From Deltaproteobacteria bacterium (GTDB lineage Bacteria; Desulfobacterota; Syntrophia; Syntrophales; JAFGHS01), in assembly GCA_016930075.1 (NCBI GenBank), contig JAFGHS010000024.1, forward strand, positions 1 to 49,168: a stretch of 49,168 nucleotides of DNA, read 5' to 3'. A program made the position numbers and the translations under genes. Positions 41,712 through 49,168 of the stretch are shown here, piece after piece. Below the pieces are notes generated by a model. That model ran no database searches. It worked only from the letters and a program-made list of their open reading frames with translations, and was not told where the DNA came from. Each line of letters opens with the position of its first letter. Positions within the stretch are counted from its first letter, which is position 1.

Positions 41712-41951
41712 TTGAAAACCGGGGAAAAAGCCGTCGCCGGCAATGGCGGCCTCCTGCGGGACATGCATTATAATCACGACGATGTTCCGTATCCGGACGA
41801 GAAAGAACGAAATATTATCAGGGAAATTGACCATAAAATCGGCATCGATACGGTAACAGCGCAGGAAGAAGAGTTGCTCGTCGGCAAGGCGGCCTACGCC
41901 AGAGGGGTGCGGGCCGAGGATATGACGGTGACGCCTTATGATAAAAAATAA
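41712..41951 (+). pseudogene. C-terminal remnant of a DapA-like paralogue
   Basis: From codon 10 (41739) the reading is GNGGLLRD, then VPYPDEKERNIIREI, EEELLVGKAAYARGVRAED, MTVTPY and a stop. It aligns end to end with the last ~70 residues of the DapA-like protein at 23151-24302 (GNGGLLRDLHE...EEFMVGKTAYMRGARAKDM). The barrel with its catalytic Tyr and Lys is absent. The only start is a TTG with no ribosome site. It is therefore a truncated gene left by deletion or rearrangement. Confidence 0.85.
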
Positions 41952-41971
41952 ATAAAATTTGGAGGAAGAGG

Positions 41972-42733
41972 ATGGAAAGCGCATCTCGCATCGAGGCCCT
42001 CGAAAAGAAGCTGCAACAGCTTGAACACGAATTGGGCATTCAGAAGGACATTGAAGAAGTGCGGCGGCTGCATTATATCTACATGCATTACAACAGCAAC
42101 CGCATGGGCAAACAACTGCTCGATCTCGTCGCCGAAAATGCGGAATCCATTGAGATCGCCGGTCGAGGCGTCTACTACGGGAAGGAAGGTTTTCGCAAGA
42201 ACTTTATCGATGAAGGGGGCCATGCCGAGAACGAACCGAAGGATGTGGGTTGGAGCTTTGGAAACATCCTGTTCCAATTGGGCGGCATGGAAGTGATTAC
42301 GATTGCCGATGACCGGCAGACCGCGAAAGGGAGATTTGCGGTCCTGACGCCCTCGGTCTTCGGATTTCCAAAGAATCAGAGAGTCAGTCTCAATGCCGGT
42401 GTCTACGAACAGGAGTTTGTCAAGGAAAACGGCGTCTGGAAAATCAAGAAATTCAAATATTGCCACTATTTCATGGTGCGCTTCGACAATCTCACGGTGA
42501 CGCCGGGTTACTCCCAGTGGCCCAGCGAAAAGAATCCTCCGGATGCTCCGACGACCTGGTATCATCCGTTTCCCGAAGCAGGCGTCATGCCGTTCCATTT
42601 TGCCAATCCCGTCACCGGCGAGGAGGCGCCGGAGCTGGTCGATCCGAGACACTACTGGATCGGCAACTGGCCCGGCGAGTTCGGACAGAAAGGAAGGACA
42701 AAGGACGCCTCCAGGGACAGCGAAAAGCCGTAG
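41972..42733 (+). CDS. SnoaL-like (NTF2-fold) protein
   Basis: A 253-residue protein with a short N-terminal coiled coil (SRIEALEKKLQQLEHEL), then an NTF2-like cone domain of the SnoaL_4 type (EEVRRLHYIYMHYNSN...YYGKEGFRKNF...VYEQEFVKENGVWKIKKFKYCHYF). A Pro/Trp-rich C-terminal extension of ~90 residues follows. Such proteins are small-molecule isomerases, hydratases or dehydratases; none can be chosen here. GGAGGAAGAGG precedes the ATG. It is back to back at its stop with the convergent esterase gene: both stop codons lie inside the palindrome CCGTAGCTACGG. Confidence 0.8.
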   Translation: MESASRIEALEKKLQQLEHELGIQKDIEEVRRLHYIYMHYNSNRMGKQLLDLVAENAESIEIAGRGVYYGKEGFRKNFIDEGGHAENEPKDVGWSFGNILFQLGGMEVITIADDRQTAKGRFAVLTPSVFGFPKNQRVSLNAGVYEQEFVKENGVWKIKKFKYCHYFMVRFDNLTVTPGYSQWPSEKNPPDAPTTWYHPFPEAGVMPFHFANPVTGEEAPELVDPRHYWIGNWPGEFGQKGRTKDASRDSEKP

Positions 42734-44275
42734 CTACGGAATGACCTCCATCCCCTGCCAGGCGTCGAGCTCCTCGCGGGCCGGGTCGATCTCCAGACGG
42801 CACGGGACATCGAGAATCATGGTTGCCCGCTTTTCCATCGTGTACGGCTCCCACTGCGGAATCCCCGGGTGGCTGGGGTTGCCGGTGCGGGCGAAGGCGA
42901 TCCAGGCGCTGCTTACCGAATCGATCAACTGGGGCTTGTCGGGGCGCGAACCTGTGAGCGGCATGTCTTCCGTCGTATCGAAGACGAACGGAATTTCCAG
43001 GGCATGGCATGATTTGAAGAGGTAGCCTTTGTAGTCGGACTCCCAGGTAAACAGGTACATGAAGACGGGGGCCCGGCCTGCCGCAAGCTTGCTCTCCACA
43101 AGGCTGATGCATCCGATCCGCCGGTCTTCCGTCAAAATCCCGACGTACAGGTCCCAGGGCGTGGCCTGGGGGCGGGTTTTACGGTACGTATCGATGAGGT
43201 GCTGTCCCTTATCACCGAACCGGCGCGTCAGCCGTTCGACCAGTTCTTCGTCTGTGAGACGGCGGCGTCGAGGGTCTCCGGCGACGAAAATCGCTGCTTC
43301 ATCCCGGTTGGTGCCGATCATGATGGGCACATCATAGAGGGCGGGCGATGCTTTCGGCAGAAAGGGGTGCGCCGGCAACGTTCGGCCGTCCACAACAGGC
43401 ATGAAACTCATCAGACTGCCTGCCCCCATAGCCTCGGGACGGACTTTTGTGCCGAGCGGCATGGTCATGACCGCTTCCAGAAGCTGCTGCGCCGGGATAT
43501 TCTGAAGTTTTTCGATTTCATTGGTTTTGATGTCGAGATGTGCCAGGAGGCGCTCCGCCACGCCCGTGGCGGTTTTCGGGTTCAGGCCCCGCAAGGCCGG
43601 ACTGCTCTGGATAATGCCCTTATGAAACAACCCTTTGGCTGTCGGCATGGTGAGGAGCAGACTGACTTTCCTGCCGCCGCCCGATTCGCCGAAGATGGTG
43701 ACATTGCCGGGATCGCCGCCGAAGGCTGCGATGTTGTCCCGGACCCATGTAAGGGCCAGGACGACGTCGAGGATGCCCGCATTGCCGGAGCCGGCGAACG
43801 CCTCGCCGGCGATTTCATCGAGATACAAGTGGCCGAAGACGTTGAGGCGGTGGTTGATGGTGACCACGACGACGTCACCCCGCTTGACCAGTCCCGTGCC
43901 GTTGTATATGGCCGACGAACCCGAACCGGCGGCATAACCGCCGCCGTGGAGCCATACCATGACGGGACGTTTCCCGCCGTCTCCCGCGGCCTTCGTCCAT
44001 AGATTCAGGACGAGACAATCTTCACGCTGCGGCAACGCGATCGATTCGCCGAGGGCCGCCTGTCCTTCAGCGGATGTTCCCTGGGGGCAGTTTGGCCCGT
44101 ATTCGAACGCATCGCGGACGCCGGTCCAGGGTGCAGGCGGGATGGGCGGCAGAAAACGCCGATTGCCGCTCGTCGGAGCGCCATAGGGGATTCCTTTAAA
44201 AACCAGAACGTCTTGTTCCGCTATGCCGCGGACTTTTCCTGCTGTGGTGTCAACAATAATTTCTTTCATCGTCAT
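42734..44275 (-). CDS. Type-B carboxylesterase (third of three)
   Basis: A 513-residue cytoplasmic carboxylesterase. Oxyanion HGGGY (110-114), nucleophile Ser198 in FGESGGG, acid Glu326 in [10 protein letters not shown], and His424 in [12 protein letters not shown]. It is full length. It shares positions of all catalytic residues with the esterase at 25383, so the two are paralogues. Its ATG overlaps the stop of the upstream CoA-transferase (ATGA), showing translational coupling. It is the last gene of a minus-strand operon with an MmgE/PrpD and a CoA-transferase gene. Confidence 0.93.
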   Translation of the reverse strand: MTMKEIIVDTTAGKVRGIAEQDVLVFKGIPYGAPTSGNRRFLPPIPPAPWTGVRDAFEYGPNCPQGTSAEGQAALGESIALPQREDCLVLNLWTKAAGDGGKRPVMVWLHGGGYAAGSGSSAIYNGTGLVKRGDVVVVTINHRLNVFGHLYLDEIAGEAFAGSGNAGILDVVLALTWVRDNIAAFGGDPGNVTIFGESGGGRKVSLLLTMPTAKGLFHKGIIQSSPALRGLNPKTATGVAERLLAHLDIKTNEIEKLQNIPAQQLLEAVMTMPLGTKVRPEAMGAGSLMSFMPVVDGRTLPAHPFLPKASPALYDVPIMIGTNRDEAAIFVAGDPRRRRLTDEELVERLTRRFGDKGQHLIDTYRKTRPQATPWDLYVGILTEDRRIGCISLVESKLAAGRAPVFMYLFTWESDYKGYLFKSCHALEIPFVFDTTEDMPLTGSRPDKPQLIDSVSSAWIAFARTGNPSHPGIPQWEPYTMEKRATMILDVPCRLEIDPAREELDAWQGMEVIP

Positions 44276-45504
44276 GGCTCCTTTAGAGTGTTTTCCGCTG
44301 CTTTGTGCAAGATATTCATTGCATAGAGCTCTTTGATCGTGTCCGGAGAATATCCCAGCATACCGGCGAGGATTTCGCGGGTGTGTTCGCCCAGCCCCGG
44401 CGGCTTTCCGGCATTCCCGGCTTCGGAGATATCGGAAAACTTGATGGGATTGCCGGCGATCTTGAAAGCATCTTCCCCTTCGACAGGGATCAGCATATGG
44501 CGGGTTCTTAATTGTTCCGATTGGAAAAGATCTTTGACCGTATTGATTTTAGCGCAGGGGATATTCGCCCGGTTCAGCCTTTCCAGCCAGACATCGGCGG
44601 TTTCCGCCTTTAGTGCATCATTCATCATATCCCGCAGGGTCCGGTAGTTGTTCGTCCGGGACAGGTTGTCCGAAAAACGGGGGTCCTGCGAGAGTTCATT
44701 TTTCTCCAGTACCTCGCACAGGGCGGAAAACAGCTTGTCGTTGCCGGCGCAGATCATGATATCGGCGTCGCGGGTCTTGAAGGTTTCAAAAGGGGCGATG
44801 GACGGGTGTCTTGATCCCAGAGGTCTGGGCTCCTCGCCGCTCACCTGATAACGGGCGATGGCATTTTCCAGGGCGGCCACGGTGCTGTCGAGCATGGCGA
44901 CGTCGATGCGCGCCCCCTGCCGGGTTTTCCCCCGGCGGAACAGGGCCGAGACGATCCCGATGGCCGTGAAGCAGCCGGTGATAATATCGGAGATGGACGT
45001 GCCGACCCGGACAGTTTCGCCGCTTTCCGTACCGGTGATGGAAATGATGCCGGAGAGGGCCTGAACGATGGAATCATAGGCCGCCTTCCCCTGGTCCGGA
45101 CCGCTGTAACCGAATCCGCTGGCGGTGGCATAGATGATTTCCGGATGTAATTCTTTGATCCGGCTGTCGGCGAAGCCAAGGCGGGCCAAGGTGCCGGGAC
45201 GGAAATTATCCACCAGGACATCGGCTTTTCGGATCAAATCCGCCAGAATCTGCTTACCTTCTTCACGCTTCAAATCCACGGACAGAGATTTTTTGCCGGC
45301 GTTGATGCTGTAGAAATAAGCGGACTTTTGGGGATCTCCATGGAGAAACGGGCCGAACTGGCGGGAATCGTCGCCTTCCGGGGCTTCAACTTTAATAATC
45401 TCCGCACCCAGGTTTCCCAAAACCATGGTGCAATAAGGCCCGGCCAGCACGCGCGTCAGGTCGATGACCCGAATGCCTTCAAGCGGTTTTTCACCTGTCG
45501 TCAT
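44272..45504 (-). CDS. CaiB/BaiF-family CoA-transferase (third of three)
   Basis: A 410-residue family III CoA-transferase. [43 protein letters not shown] and the catalytic Asp173 in [11 protein letters not shown] are visible. The start was set at ATG 45504, with GGAGAAGGG upstream; the longer frame would use TTG. It lies 34 nt after the MmgE/PrpD gene. It would activate the acid released or processed by the neighbouring enzymes. Confidence 0.94.
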   Translation of the reverse strand: MTTGEKPLEGIRVIDLTRVLAGPYCTMVLGNLGAEIIKVEAPEGDDSRQFGPFLHGDPQKSAYFYSINAGKKSLSVDLKREEGKQILADLIRKADVLVDNFRPGTLARLGFADSRIKELHPEIIYATASGFGYSGPDQGKAAYDSIVQALSGIISITGTESGETVRVGTSISDIITGCFTAIGIVSALFRRGKTRQGARIDVAMLDSTVAALENAIARYQVSGEEPRPLGSRHPSIAPFETFKTRDADIMICAGNDKLFSALCEVLEKNELSQDPRFSDNLSRTNNYRTLRDMMNDALKAETADVWLERLNRANIPCAKINTVKDLFQSEQLRTRHMLIPVEGEDAFKIAGNPIKFSDISEAGNAGKPPGLGEHTREILAGMLGYSPDTIKELYAMNILHKAAENTLKEP

Positions 45505-45538
45505 ACCCTTCTCCAAGCAGCCATTCGTTTTTTATTTC

Positions 45539-47005
45539 TTATTCTTCCTCAGCCTTGGGCATCAGCAGAGGAATGATGGTTTGAATGTCCTTTACTTCAT
45601 CCAGATGCCGCGACATGTCAACTAATTTATTTGCCTTCCCGATGCCGATAACCGGCACAATCAGGCCCAAGGCCTTTGTTTCGACATCTTCTCGGCTCAT
45701 GGGCCTCTCCGGAAATCCCAGGACATGTTCGACGAAGATATTTTCCCGGGAGCCGTTTTTCAGGGTAATTTCCACGATAGCCGATTCTGCGCGGGGCTCT
45801 CGTTCCTGTTTGGGATCATACGACAGGGAAACGCTTTTCATTTTTTTCTGAATGGACGGCGTGACCATCCGTTCATGGGATTGAGCGGTGTCGAAGGTCA
45901 AATCGCCGTCTTCGAGAATGACGGCGGCCAGATAAGGCAGGTTTAACGCCGGCATGATTGAGTTGTAGAAAATATCCGGTTGTCCGGGCATCCGGATGTC
46001 GACTTTCACGATGTCGCGGCGGTCGACGATTTGAATCAATTTCAACAAACCTTCCACACTCGGTTGTATCGGTCCCCCAACGGGGTACCTTTTGTAGCCT
46101 ACCAGGGGCAGCTCGAATTCAACGCCCAGATTGCGAACCAGCCTTTCCTTGTCAATATCTGAATCGGGACCGATAAAGGTTGAATTGAGAAGCCAGTTCG
46201 GCGAACCGGCAAAGGGCTCGCTGACGCCGGTGAATCCGTGATGCACCAACAGAGCGGCGGTTGCTCCGTTGCGCGCCGGCATTCCGGCGAAGAGGAATGC
46301 TTTTTCCACATGTTCTTCATCGCGGATCCAGTTAAACGAACCGGAGGCCTGCTGGACGCAATAAGCCAGGACGTAGCGAATCTGCTCCTCGGACAGCTTC
46401 AAAAGCGAAGCGGCGGCGCAGGCAGCCCCGAAAGTCGGGCCGACGCCATGCGACGACAGTCCCGCTGTCCGGAGGTTTTCTATGCCGAGGGCCTTGGGAA
46501 AGCGACAGGCCATTTCGTAGCCTGCAATCATGGCCCGCAGAATTTCCTCCCCCGATGCCTTTATGAGTTCTCCAATGGCAAATACCGTGGAAATGACCGG
46601 CGGGCCCGGCTGTACAAAAGCAGAGGGGCAAAAATCATTGATCTCTGCTGCGTGGGCTGTTATGGCATTGGCGAAAACGGCGTCGAGGAGGCGGGTTGTC
46701 CGGTTGGTCGTAAGCAGGTGGGCCGGGCCGGCATTTCCTCCGTGAAACAGGGCAAAATCCTGTGCAAGCTTTGCCGGTTTCAGCCGTGAACTGACGATAA
46801 GAGATGCGAAGGTGTCGAGGAAATGCCTTTTTGCAAGATCAAGAACTTCTTCGGGAAGGGCTGCTTTTTGACTCTCGGCGATATACTGCGCCACCAGACC
46901 GGTCGGGAATGGACTGTTCAGCTGCATCTGCGCCAATTCCGGGATTGCTTTTACAGACATGAGGATATCCCGCATCCTGTTGTTTTTATCTTTTCCTTCG
47001 GCCAT
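45539..47005 (-). CDS. MmgE/PrpD family protein
   Basis: A 488-residue member of the 2-methylcitrate dehydratase/cis-aconitate decarboxylase superfamily. LAKRHFLDTFASLIVSSR, NAITAHAAEINDFC, SSHGVGPTFGAACAAASLLKLSEEQ and the KRYPVGG motif are typical. The start was set at ATG 47005 with GGAG upstream. The family dehydrates or decarboxylates tricarboxylic acids (2-methylcitrate, cis-aconitate). The substrate here is uncertain. It heads an operon with a CoA-transferase and an esterase. Confidence 0.92.
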   Translation of the reverse strand: MAEGKDKNNRMRDILMSVKAIPELAQMQLNSPFPTGLVAQYIAESQKAALPEEVLDLAKRHFLDTFASLIVSSRLKPAKLAQDFALFHGGNAGPAHLLTTNRTTRLLDAVFANAITAHAAEINDFCPSAFVQPGPPVISTVFAIGELIKASGEEILRAMIAGYEMACRFPKALGIENLRTAGLSSHGVGPTFGAACAAASLLKLSEEQIRYVLAYCVQQASGSFNWIRDEEHVEKAFLFAGMPARNGATAALLVHHGFTGVSEPFAGSPNWLLNSTFIGPDSDIDKERLVRNLGVEFELPLVGYKRYPVGGPIQPSVEGLLKLIQIVDRRDIVKVDIRMPGQPDIFYNSIMPALNLPYLAAVILEDGDLTFDTAQSHERMVTPSIQKKMKSVSLSYDPKQEREPRAESAIVEITLKNGSRENIFVEHVLGFPERPMSREDVETKALGLIVPVIGIGKANKLVDMSRHLDEVKDIQTIIPLLMPKAEEE

Positions 47006-47064
47006 ATCGTCTCCATATATCAATTTTTCTTTACTTTGCAATGAAATTGCCTCCGTTGCCGAAT

Positions 47065-47104
47065 GATCACTGCTATTGACATTGCAACGTCAATAGCAGT
47101 GATC
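47065..47104. promoter_or_regulatory. Perfect 16-bp inverted repeat before the MmgE/PrpD operon
   Basis: GATCACTGCTATTGAC (47065-47080) and its exact reverse complement (47089-47104) enclose the 8-bp spacer ATTGCAAC. It lies 60 bp upstream of the MmgE/PrpD ATG and 77 bp past the stop of the ATPase gene. There is no T-run on either strand, so it is more likely an operator or a processing hairpin than a simple terminator. Confidence 0.6.
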
Positions 47105-47181
47105 TTATATGACGTTGAAACCGGGAATGACGGAAGAGCGAATGGCGATGCATTCTCTCCCGGCAAGAAAAACAAAAGGGT

Positions 47182-48186
47182 CTATCCCGTAGAACTCCTA
47201 AACAGGTGACAGCTCACGAAGTGGCCGGGCATTTGTTCTTTCATCTGCGGTTTGTTGACGGAGCAGCCCTCGAAGGCCGCCTCGCACCGGGGATGAAAGT
47301 TGCAGCCCGAGGGCGGAAACAGGGGGCTCGGCACCTCGCCCTTGAGGAGGATATGCTCTCTTGAGGCCTCCACCGTCGGATTGGCCACGGGAACGGCGGA
47401 CAGCAGGGCCTTGGTGTAGGGATGCAGCGGATTGTGGTAGATTTCCATCCGCGAGGCGACCTCTACGATCTTGCCCAGATACATGACGGCGATCCGGTCG
47501 CTGATGTGCCGGACCACGGCCAGATCGTGGGCGATAAACAGGTAGGTCAGGCCGAGCTTTTCCTGGAGGTCTTCCAGGAGGTTGATGATCTGGGCCTGGA
47601 TCGACACGTCGAGGGCGGAAACGGGTTCGTCGCAGACAATGAAGGCCGGTTCAACGGCGAGGGCGCGGGCGATGCCGATGCGCTGGCGCTGTCCCCCGCT
47701 GAACTCATGGGGATAGCGGTCGCCCATGGTCGGCTCAAGACCGACAATGCGCAGCAGCTCCGCCGTTCTGTCCCGGTATTCGGCGCGGCTTTTCACCAGC
47801 GTATGGATCGCCAGCGGTTCGCCCACAATATCGGTGACGGTCATGCGCGGATCGAGGGAGCTGAAGGGATCCTGGAAAATCATCTGCAGCCGGCTTCTGA
47901 GCTTCCGGACTTCCGATAAACTGATGTCGGTCACGTCATTGCCGTCGACAAAGATTTTCCCTCCCGTCGGCTGTTCCAGCCTGAGCATGGCGTTGCCGAC
48001 GGTGGTCTTGCCGCTGCCGCTTTCCCCCACGAGCCCCAAGGTCTCCCCCCGGTTGATGTGGAAGTTGACGCCGTCAACGGCCTTGATGTCGCCGATTTTT
48101 CTTTTGATAATTTTGCCGGCCTTCACGGGAAAATACACCTGAAGGTCCTGCACCTCGATCAGCTTTTCATTTGCATTATTTGACAT
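47182..48186 (-). CDS. Dpp/Opp-type ABC transporter ATP-binding protein (DppF-like)
   Basis: A 334-residue ATPase. Walker [10 protein letters not shown], signature [15 protein letters not shown], Walker [13 protein letters not shown] and the H-loop AHDLAVV are complete. The C-terminal [15 protein letters not shown] is the oligopeptide-ATPase Cys motif, which holds an Fe-S cluster in studied Opp/Dpp transporters. The start was set at ATG 48186, overlapping the upstream ATPase stop by 11 nt; a longer frame reads through that gene and is not credible. Confidence 0.94.
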   Translation of the reverse strand: MSNNANEKLIEVQDLQVYFPVKAGKIIKRKIGDIKAVDGVNFHINRGETLGLVGESGSGKTTVGNAMLRLEQPTGGKIFVDGNDVTDISLSEVRKLRSRLQMIFQDPFSSLDPRMTVTDIVGEPLAIHTLVKSRAEYRDRTAELLRIVGLEPTMGDRYPHEFSGGQRQRIGIARALAVEPAFIVCDEPVSALDVSIQAQIINLLEDLQEKLGLTYLFIAHDLAVVRHISDRIAVMYLGKIVEVASRMEIYHNPLHPYTKALLSAVPVANPTVEASREHILLKGEVPSPLFPPSGCNFHPRCEAAFEGCSVNKPQMKEQMPGHFVSCHLFRSSTG

Positions 48187-49147
48187 CGACCCAGCAAGCC
48201 CTTTCGTGTTGTCCGCCCAGGGATACGAGTTGCGGCGTTTCGGTTTGACACTTGTCAACGGCGTAATCACACCGGGGACGGAAGGCGCACCCTTTCGGGA
48301 CATTGGCCAGATTCGGCGGCTGTCCCTTGATGGGAACCAGTTTATGCTTTACATCCTGATCCAGCTGCGGCACGGAAGCCATCAACCCGATGGTGTATGG
48401 GTGCTGCGGGTTTTCGTAAATGTCGTGGGCCGTCCCTTTTTCCACAATCTTGCCCGCATACATGACATTGACCCGGTCCGCATACCGGGCGACAACCCCC
48501 AGATTATGCGTAATGATGATCAGGGCCATGCCGAAGTCCCGGGTCAGGTTCTTGAGCAGTTCCAGAATCTGCGCCTGGACTGTCACGTCGAGGGCCGTTG
48601 TCGGTTCGTCGGCAATGATCAGTTTGGGATTGCACCCCAGTCCCATGGCGATCATGGCCCGCTGCCGCATCCCGCCGCTGAATTGGTGGGGATAGTGGGA
48701 AAGCCGGGTTTCTGCAGCGGCGATCTGCGCCTTTTCCAGCAGGTCTTTGGCCTTTATCAGGGCATCTTTGGACGTCATATTCCGGTGCAGTTCCATGGGT
48801 TCCGCCACCTGGCGGCCCACGGTCAACACGGGATTGAGCGACGTCATGGGCTCCTGAAAGATCATGGCGATCCGGTCTCCCCGCACCTTGCGCATTTCCT
48901 CGTCGCTCAACTTCAGAAGGTCCCGTCCTTCAAAAATGATCTCCCCGCTTTCGATCCGGCCGGGCGGATTGGGAATCAGCCGGAGGATGGACATGGCGCT
49001 CACGCTCTTGCCGCAGCCGCTTTCTCCCACAAGACCGAGGGTCTCGCCTTCGTTGATGTCGTAAGACACCCCGTCCACGGCCTTGACGGTGCCGTCAAAG
49101 CTGTGGAAATAGGTCCTTAAATCTTTCACTTCCAGTAAGGGGGGCAT
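48176..49147 (-). CDS. Dpp/Opp-type ABC transporter ATP-binding protein (DppD-like)
   Basis: A 323-residue ATPase with Walker A GESGCGKS, signature [15 protein letters not shown], Walker [13 protein letters not shown] and the C-terminal Cys motif [22 protein letters not shown] precedes the ATG at 49147. The permeases and the substrate-binding protein should lie beyond the right edge. With DppF-like, it powers uptake of a peptide or a small organic solute of the catabolic region. Confidence 0.95.
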   Translation of the reverse strand: MPPLLEVKDLRTYFHSFDGTVKAVDGVSYDINEGETLGLVGESGCGKSVSAMSILRLIPNPPGRIESGEIIFEGRDLLKLSDEEMRKVRGDRIAMIFQEPMTSLNPVLTVGRQVAEPMELHRNMTSKDALIKAKDLLEKAQIAAAETRLSHYPHQFSGGMRQRAMIAMGLGCNPKLIIADEPTTALDVTVQAQILELLKNLTRDFGMALIIITHNLGVVARYADRVNVMYAGKIVEKGTAHDIYENPQHPYTIGLMASVPQLDQDVKHKLVPIKGQPPNLANVPKGCAFRPRCDYAVDKCQTETPQLVSLGGQHERACWVDVK

Positions 49148-49168
49148 AGGCGTATTTTCTTCCTTTGC

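Noticed and set aside
41712..41951. Independent small protein
   Set aside because: It aligns over its whole conserved length with the C-terminus of the larger DapA-like protein and has no ribosome site, so a remnant is the better call.

Overview
The window looks like part of a chromosome of a strictly anaerobic, metabolically versatile bacterium, most likely of the Desulfobacterota (Syntrophales or sulfate-reducer relatives). This placement is inference. It rests on a two-subunit-type glycine decarboxylase, several rubrerythrin/ferritin-like diiron proteins, a UGA-decoded selenoprotein of the UGSC family, and a large set of CoA-ester catabolic genes. No marker gene in the window fixes the taxon.

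Layout. (1) Positions 1-7752 look like a genomic island: a partial insertion-sequence end cutting into an HD-domain gene, a RelE/Phd-type toxin-antitoxin pair, an MNT/HEPN pair, a few isolated enzymes (hotdog thioesterase, FabZ/FabA-like dehydratase, methyltransferase), and an AT-rich two-gene unit of a Cys-rich small protein and a SufS-like aminotransferase. The right border is a 51-bp 3' fragment of a tRNA-Phe gene that still has its terminator, as expected for the displaced att copy of an element integrated in tRNA-Phe. (2) Positions 7997-22840 are core-like: a glycine-cleavage operon (zinc-ribbon gene, gcvT, gcvH, gcvPA, without gcvPB), hpt, a frameshifted zinc-ribbon/DUF3426-type gene, flavodoxin, rubrerythrin, a Na/Pi cotransporter, a RecD2 helicase, a ferritin-like protein, an MBL hydrolase and a 769-residue protein with a divergent class III nucleotidyl-cyclase domain. 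Three copies of a ~130-143-bp MITE-like repeat lie at 4158, 9375 and 15028. (3) Positions 23079-49147 are a catabolic region. They hold two GntR-type regulators, a DapA-like aldolase/lyase and a broken paralogue of it, three type-B carboxylesterases, three CaiB/BaiF CoA-transferases, two crotonases, an acyl-CoA dehydrogenase, a CitE-like lyase, an MmgE/PrpD protein, a SnoaL-like protein, a serine hydrolase, the UGSC selenoprotein and two Dpp/Opp ATPases.

How the genes may work together (inference). The Dpp/Opp-type transporter would import a small substrate. Carboxylesterases would free carboxylates, and CaiB/BaiF enzymes would make the CoA thioesters. The dehydrogenase, crotonases and CitE-like lyase would oxidise, hydrate or cleave them, with MmgE/PrpD acting on a (methyl)citrate- or aconitate-like intermediate. 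The strongest single observation is the UGSC gene: one continuous reading frame from 30452 to 32182, interrupted only by a TGA inside a U-G-S-C motif. A naive annotation would split it into a short orphan and an N-truncated protein.
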